Assembly: GCA_002687665.1 (NCBI GenBank)
Contig: NZAX01000087.1
Location: 1 to 9,954 of the forward strand
Reading direction: 5' to 3'
Length of the DNA stretch: 9,954 nucleotides
Source of the DNA: Flavobacteriaceae bacterium
GTDB lineage: Bacteria > Bacteroidota > Bacteroidia > Flavobacteriales > Flavobacteriaceae
Shown: piece after piece, positions 6,621-9,954 of the stretch
How the letters are laid out: the number at the start of each line of letters is the position of its first letter
Numbering within the stretch: position 1 is the first letter of the stretch
Notes under the pieces: generated by a model
Databases searched by the model: none
What the model was told of the DNA's origin: nothing
The model's input: only the letters and a program-made list of their open reading frames with translations
Position numbers and translations under genes: made by a program

Positions 6621-8282
6621 ATGAATTCTAGTTTTGAATTTTTGGACTATCTGATTTTTGTTATATATGCCCTTGTAATATTGGGATTAGGATTATGGGT
6701 GTCAAGAAATAAAGAGGGTGAAGAGAAGAGTGCCGAAGATTACTTTTTGGCTGGCAAGTCACTCCCTTGGTGGGCGATTGGGGCTTCTTTGATTGCAGCC
6801 AATATTTCTGCCGAGCAATTCATAGGTATGTCAGGATCAGGTTTTGCATTGGGTCTTGCCATTGCATCCTATGAGTGGATGGCAGCGATAACGCTGTTAA
6901 TTGTCGGGAAATACTTTCTTCCAATTTTTATTGAGAAAAAATTATACACCATCCCAGAATTTGTCGAAAAGCGTTTTTCTTCACAACTGAAGACAATCTT
7001 GGCAATTTTTTGGATTTCCCTATATATATTTGTTAATCTTGCCTCGGTGATGTACCTAGGTGGCTTGGCTTTAGAAACCATAATTGGAATAGATCTGGTA
7101 TATGCTGTATTGGGTTTAGCACTTTTTGCAGCAGCATATTCCCTTTACGGAGGATTGACTGCAGTTGCTTGGACAGATATTATTCAGGTTGTTTTTCTCG
7201 TATTGGGAGGCCTGGTAACTACCTATTTAGCATTGGATACAGTATCACAGGGACAAGGCGTAATTGAGGGTTTAAAATCCATTTATAATGCAGCTCCTGA
7301 TCGTTTTGAAATGATTTTGGATAAAGCTAATCCTGAATACAAAAATTTACCCGGTATCGGAGTATTGGTTGGAGGACTTTGGGTCGCTAATCTTTATTAT
7401 TGGGGATTCAACCAATATATTATTCAACGTACCTTAGCTGCAAAATCGCTCGAAGAGTCTCAAAAGGGAATTTTATTTGCTGCAGGACTAAAATTAATTA
7501 TACCATTGATTGTCGTGATCCCAGGAATTGCAGCTTATGTTATTGTAAATGATCCTGAAATTCTTAGTGGATTAGGTGAAAATAGTATGCTGAACATCCC
7601 TGCCGAAGGAAAGGCAGACAAGGCTTATCCCTGGTTAATGCAATTTTTACCTGTAGGCCTGAAAGGATTAGCCTTTGCCGCTCTGGCAGCAGCCATTGTT
7701 TCCTCATTGGCTTCAATGTTGAATTCCACTTCGACCATTTTTACAATGGATATCTATAAGCAATTGATAGATAAAAATGCTGATGATAAAAAAACAGTTA
7801 AAGTGGGTAGAGTCTCTGCTGCTGTGGCCTTAATAATTGGTGCTACAATGGCTCCTCTTTTGGGGGGAATTGATCAAGCCTTTCAGTTCATACAGGAATA
7901 CACCGGTATCGTGAGTCCTGGAATATTAGCTGTTTTTATCCTGGGTTTATTTTGGAAAAAAACAACTAATAAGGCTGCCATATGGGGTGCATTAAGTTCT
8001 ATACCCATTGCTATGTCTCTTAAGGTAGGATCAAAAGGCTGGGTAAATGGAACAAGTCTTGAAGCCTTCTTTCCCGATCTTCCTTGGATGGATCAGATGG
8101 GATTAACTGCCATTTTGACCATGGCTGTAATTGCAATTGTTAGTATTAGACAAAATAAAGGTGCTGAAGATTCAAAAGCAATCAATTTACCCAAAGGAAT
8201 TTTTAACACATCACCTCTTTTCAATATAGGGGCTTTTGCGTGTATGATAATTTTGACTTTCATTTATACTTTCTTTTGGTAA
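6621..8282 (+). CDS. Sodium/glucose-galactose symporter, vSGLT-like (SSS family)
   Basis: This 553-residue inner membrane protein has about 14 transmembrane segments and matches the Vibrio parahaemolyticus sodium/galactose transporter vSGLT almost end to end, with the same length and long identical stretches in recall. The sugar-contacting and gating residues of the vSGLT structure are all present with an offset of three: Gln66 (Q69), Glu85 (E88), Asn257 (N260), Tyr260 (Y263) and Lys291 (K294). The sodium-site serines S364/S365 correspond to Ser361/Ser362. Sodium-coupled uptake of galactose and/or glucose is therefore well supported; which one is preferred cannot be read from sequence. It is the second gene of the galE operon. 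No terminator was seen straight after its stop; the first candidate is the hairpin at 8606-8638, about 325 nt downstream. Confidence 0.95.
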   Translation: MNSSFEFLDYLIFVIYALVILGLGLWVSRNKEGEEKSAEDYFLAGKSLPWWAIGASLIAANISAEQFIGMSGSGFALGLAIASYEWMAAITLLIVGKYFLPIFIEKKLYTIPEFVEKRFSSQLKTILAIFWISLYIFVNLASVMYLGGLALETIIGIDLVYAVLGLALFAAAYSLYGGLTAVAWTDIIQVVFLVLGGLVTTYLALDTVSQGQGVIEGLKSIYNAAPDRFEMILDKANPEYKNLPGIGVLVGGLWVANLYYWGFNQYIIQRTLAAKSLEESQKGILFAAGLKLIIPLIVVIPGIAAYVIVNDPEILSGLGENSMLNIPAEGKADKAYPWLMQFLPVGLKGLAFAALAAAIVSSLASMLNSTSTIFTMDIYKQLIDKNADDKKTVKVGRVSAAVALIIGATMAPLLGGIDQAFQFIQEYTGIVSPGILAVFILGLFWKKTTNKAAIWGALSSIPIAMSLKVGSKGWVNGTSLEAFFPDLPWMDQMGLTAILTMAVIAIVSIRQNKGAEDSKAINLPKGIFNTSPLFNIGAFACMIILTFIYTFFW

Positions 8283-8605
8283 TTGTTTTGGATTATTGAG
8301 CTGGTTATAGAGTGTACTTTAATTATCCGTAATGCTTTTTATCTGAAACAGGCCAAGTGATCGATGATTTACATCGAATCAAGAAAATCATTTAAAGATT
8401 ATATAATCCATAATAGATTAATGGAAAAAACACAAATAAGGGGCCTATAACAATTCCAAAAACAAGTCTTTTTCTAAATTTTTCTTAGAGATTAGGTCAA
8501 TACTTTTTTAAGAGTAAACCTTGTATTGTTTGTGCCCCTGCCATAGCTCCAAAGCAAGAAAATAAAAAAGGGGTCTATATTTAGATTGAAAAAATTTTCA
8601 AGCAC
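8283..8605. other. Non-coding stretch between the symporter and the terminator
   Basis: No gene with a plausible start and length is seen on either strand. An imperfect hairpin lies at 8358-8381: a 9-bp stem (TGAT plus CGATG) with one bulged A and an ATTTA loop, without a U-run. On the minus strand one frame from 8577 to 8392 gives two hydrophobic peptide stretches separated by two stop codons (8497-8499 and 8485-8487). This could be a decayed small membrane protein but may be chance in A/T-rich DNA. The stretch would form a long 3' untranslated region of the galE operon transcript. Confidence 0.5.
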
Positions 8606-8638
8606 AAAAAAACTCTCACATTGTTTGTGAGAGTTTTT
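8606..8638. terminator. Bidirectional intrinsic terminator
   Basis: CTCTCACA (8613-8620) pairs perfectly with TGTGAGAG (8626-8633) around a 5-nt TTGTT loop. The stem is flanked by seven A's (8606-8612) and five T's (8634-8638). Read on the minus strand, it follows the OmpA-family stop by 21 nt and ends in seven U's. On the plus strand it has five U's and can end the galE-symporter transcript. The convergent gene arrangement fits a shared terminator. Confidence 0.88.
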
Positions 8639-8659
8639 CTGAGTATTTTCTATTAGGTA

Positions 8660-9954
8660 TTATTCTCCAACTCTAAGCTGTACTCTTTTATTGGCTTCTC
8701 TTCCAGCAGCTGAACTGTTATCTCCTACAGGCTTGGTTTCTCCATAACCAACAGTTTCTAAACGAGAGGCTTCAACCCCCATTGCTACGAGCGCTTCTTT
8801 AACGCTCTCAGCTCTTTTTTCAGAGAGTGATTGATTGAATGACATACTACCGTCAGCTGAAGCATGACCTTCAATAACAACATCGACGCTTGTGTAAGTA
8901 CCCAAAAGTTCTGTAAGTCTTTTAAGTTTAGCGCTTGATTCATCAGTGATCATTGCACTGTTAACAACAAAATATAAGATAGCATTATCACCTTTCATGA
9001 AAGATATCAATTGTTCAGGAAGGTCAGGACAACCGCTGTTAGCAGCATCGCCAGCCTCATCTGGGCATACATCGTCTTTATCTGGAACACCATCACCATC
9101 ACGATCGTCTTCAGGACAACCATTATTAGCAGCTTCGCCAGCTTCTTGTGGACATTTGTCAACGTTATCCGCTAAACCATCCCCATCGGTGTCAGGACAG
9201 CCATTCATCTCTGCTGAACCTGGTGCATCTGGACAAGCATCGTCATTATCAGCAACACCATCCCCGTCGGAATCAGGACAGCCGTTTAACTCTGCAGAAC
9301 CTGCTTCTTCTGGGCAAGCATCTTTATTATCTGGAATTCCATCACCATCAGTATCAGGACAACCATCGAATTCTTTTAGACCCGGAACCTCAGGACAAAC
9401 ATCTTTTTTGTCAGAAACACCATCTTTATCAGTATCTCCTGCACCAAACACATAACTAAAACCAATAGCATGCTGTAAATGATTATAACTCCCTTTCTCA
9501 CTAGTAGATCTATAGCTAGTACTTGCATTTACAATCCAGTTATCAGAAATGAAGAAACTAACACCTGCACCCCCAAAATAAGTTCTTCCAGCACCAGAAG
9601 ATGGGAAATAACCTTCAGCATCAGAATCAGTTTGGAAGTTGGAAAGTCCGTAACCCGCAAATAAGAACGGAAAAGTATCCCCTTCGGAAAGATTATACTT
9701 TAAGAAAGCATCAACCGAATTGTAATCAACGTCAAATTTGTCGATTTCCAAAGAGTTCATGGAGTATTGTGCGCCAATAGACAAACCACCGGCAATGTAT
9801 CTAGAAAGACTAAGGGAGGGAACCCCAAAACCAGTAGATGCATCTACAGAATCATCTTGAACACCAACTAAATTAGCCCCTAAGCTGACTGCCCAAGGAC
9901 TATCAGATGTCTGAGCATTAGCACAAAATATAGCTAATAAACTAAAAAATATTA
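8660..9954 (-). CDS. OmpA-family outer membrane protein with thrombospondin type 3 repeats (start beyond window)
   Basis: The frame is open to the right edge, giving 430 visible residues. The first ones are the hydrophobic end of a signal peptide (L-L-A-I-F-C-A-N-A, cut before Gln), so only a few N-terminal residues are missing; the TTG at 9784 is an internal Leu codon, not the start. After the signal comes a region of about 155 residues rich in alternating hydrophobic and aromatic residues, ending in F-S-Y-V-F, as in an eight-stranded OmpA-like barrel. Next come five D-x-D-x-D-G calcium-binding repeats of about 27 residues, and a C-terminal OmpA peptidoglycan-binding domain (about 8663-8990). 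In that domain the Arg of E-K-R-A matches E. coli OmpA R286, but the Asp at the D271 position is Ser (G-H-A-S-A-D-G-S). The protein should link the outer membrane to the cell wall. Codon use looks like a highly expressed gene with its own terminator. Confidence 0.93.
   Translation of the reverse strand, partial: IFFSLLAIFCANAQTSDSPWAVSLGANLVGVQDDSVDASTGFGVPSLSLSRYIAGGLSIGAQYSMNSLEIDKFDVDYNSVDAFLKYNLSEGDTFPFLFAGYGLSNFQTDSDAEGYFPSSGAGRTYFGGAGVSFFISDNWIVNASTSYRSTSEKGSYNHLQHAIGFSYVFGAGDTDKDGVSDKKDVCPEVPGLKEFDGCPDTDGDGIPDNKDACPEEAGSAELNGCPDSDGDGVADNDDACPDAPGSAEMNGCPDTDGDGLADNVDKCPQEAGEAANNGCPEDDRDGDGVPDKDDVCPDEAGDAANSGCPDLPEQLISFMKGDNAILYFVVNSAMITDESSAKLKRLTELLGTYTSVDVVIEGHASADGSMSFNQSLSEKRAESVKEALVAMGVEASRLETVGYGETKPVGDNSSAAGREANKRVQLRVGE
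9026..9436 (-). repeat. Five tandem thrombospondin type 3-like repeats within the OmpA-family gene
   Basis: Five units of about 81 nt encode a degenerate D-x-D-x-D-G-(V/I/L)-x-D-x-x-D-x-C-P ... G-C-P pattern. Each holds an aspartate-rich calcium loop and two cysteines. The second, third and fourth units are the most alike; the last (C-terminal) unit has a two-residue insertion before its D-G-D-G. They form a stiff calcium-bound linker between the barrel and the peptidoglycan-binding domain. The repeat also produces long false reading frames on the plus strand at 8946-9459, which are not genes. Confidence 0.88.

Noticed and set aside
8358..8381. Hairpin as terminator for the galE operon
   Set aside because: The stem is A/T-rich with a bulge and has no U-run on either strand; the hairpin at 8606-8638 is a far better terminator.
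8392..8577. Possible decayed small membrane protein on the minus strand
   Set aside because: One frame gives two hydrophobic stretches, but two stop codons interrupt it, no start codon precedes the second stretch, and A/T-rich DNA easily yields such peptides. Kept only as a note for the non-coding region.
8946..9459. Long plus-strand reading frames (169 and 103 residues) rich in Ser/Pro/Gly or His/Gln repeats
   Set aside because: They are antisense to the thrombospondin type 3 repeats of the OmpA-family gene; their apparent repeats simply mirror the coding repeats, and they lack any recognisable domain.

Overview
The window looks like a chromosome segment from a marine-type member of the Bacteroidota, most likely Flavobacteriaceae. 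Four things support this: low GC, A-rich leaders without Shine-Dalgarno sequences, a TAnnTTTG-type promoter box, and an OmpA-family porin with thrombospondin type 3 repeats. The genus assignment is open; no rRNA, tRNA, mobile element or CRISPR array was seen.

Layout. Positions 1-5438 hold five genes in a row on the minus strand. In transcription order they are a YdhF-type aldo/keto reductase (5438-4524), an SsuD-like flavin-dependent monooxygenase (4494-3340), a sugar-type sodium/solute symporter (3305-1761), a PHP-domain lipoprotein (1690-494) and the N-terminus of a secreted parallel beta-helix protein of the Pectate_lyase_3 type (348 to beyond the window). Gaps are 29, 34, 70 and 145 nt, so the first three or four genes are probably one operon; the last may be co-transcribed. 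A 139-nt divergent promoter region separates this block from a plus-strand pair: galE (5578-6606) and a very close relative of the Vibrio sodium/galactose symporter vSGLT (6621-8282), 14 nt apart. A 377-nt non-coding stretch with a bidirectional terminator follows. The window closes with a minus-strand OmpA-family outer membrane protein whose start lies beyond the right edge.

How the genes may work together. The plus-strand pair suggests sodium-driven galactose/glucose uptake plus UDP-galactose/UDP-glucose interconversion. The minus-strand block is the most interesting part. Its monooxygenase keeps the residues that line the sulfonate pocket of SsuD (Trp, Arg, His, Arg, Tyr), its transporter keeps the five residues known to contact sugar or gate the sugar site in vSGLT, and an aldo/keto reductase is encoded directly upstream. 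A sulfonate monooxygenase, an aldo/keto reductase and a sugar carrier resemble the oxidative sulfoquinovose route (sulfo-SMO) of Agrobacterium. There, FMNH2-dependent SmoC releases sulfite from the sulfosugar and the aldo/keto reductase SmoB reduces the resulting 6-oxo sugar. A Bacteroidota version with an SSS carrier, a PHP lipoprotein and a secreted beta-helix enzyme is my leading hypothesis. It is inference: no flavin reductase or GH31 sulfoquinovosidase is visible in the window, and the true substrate is unknown.
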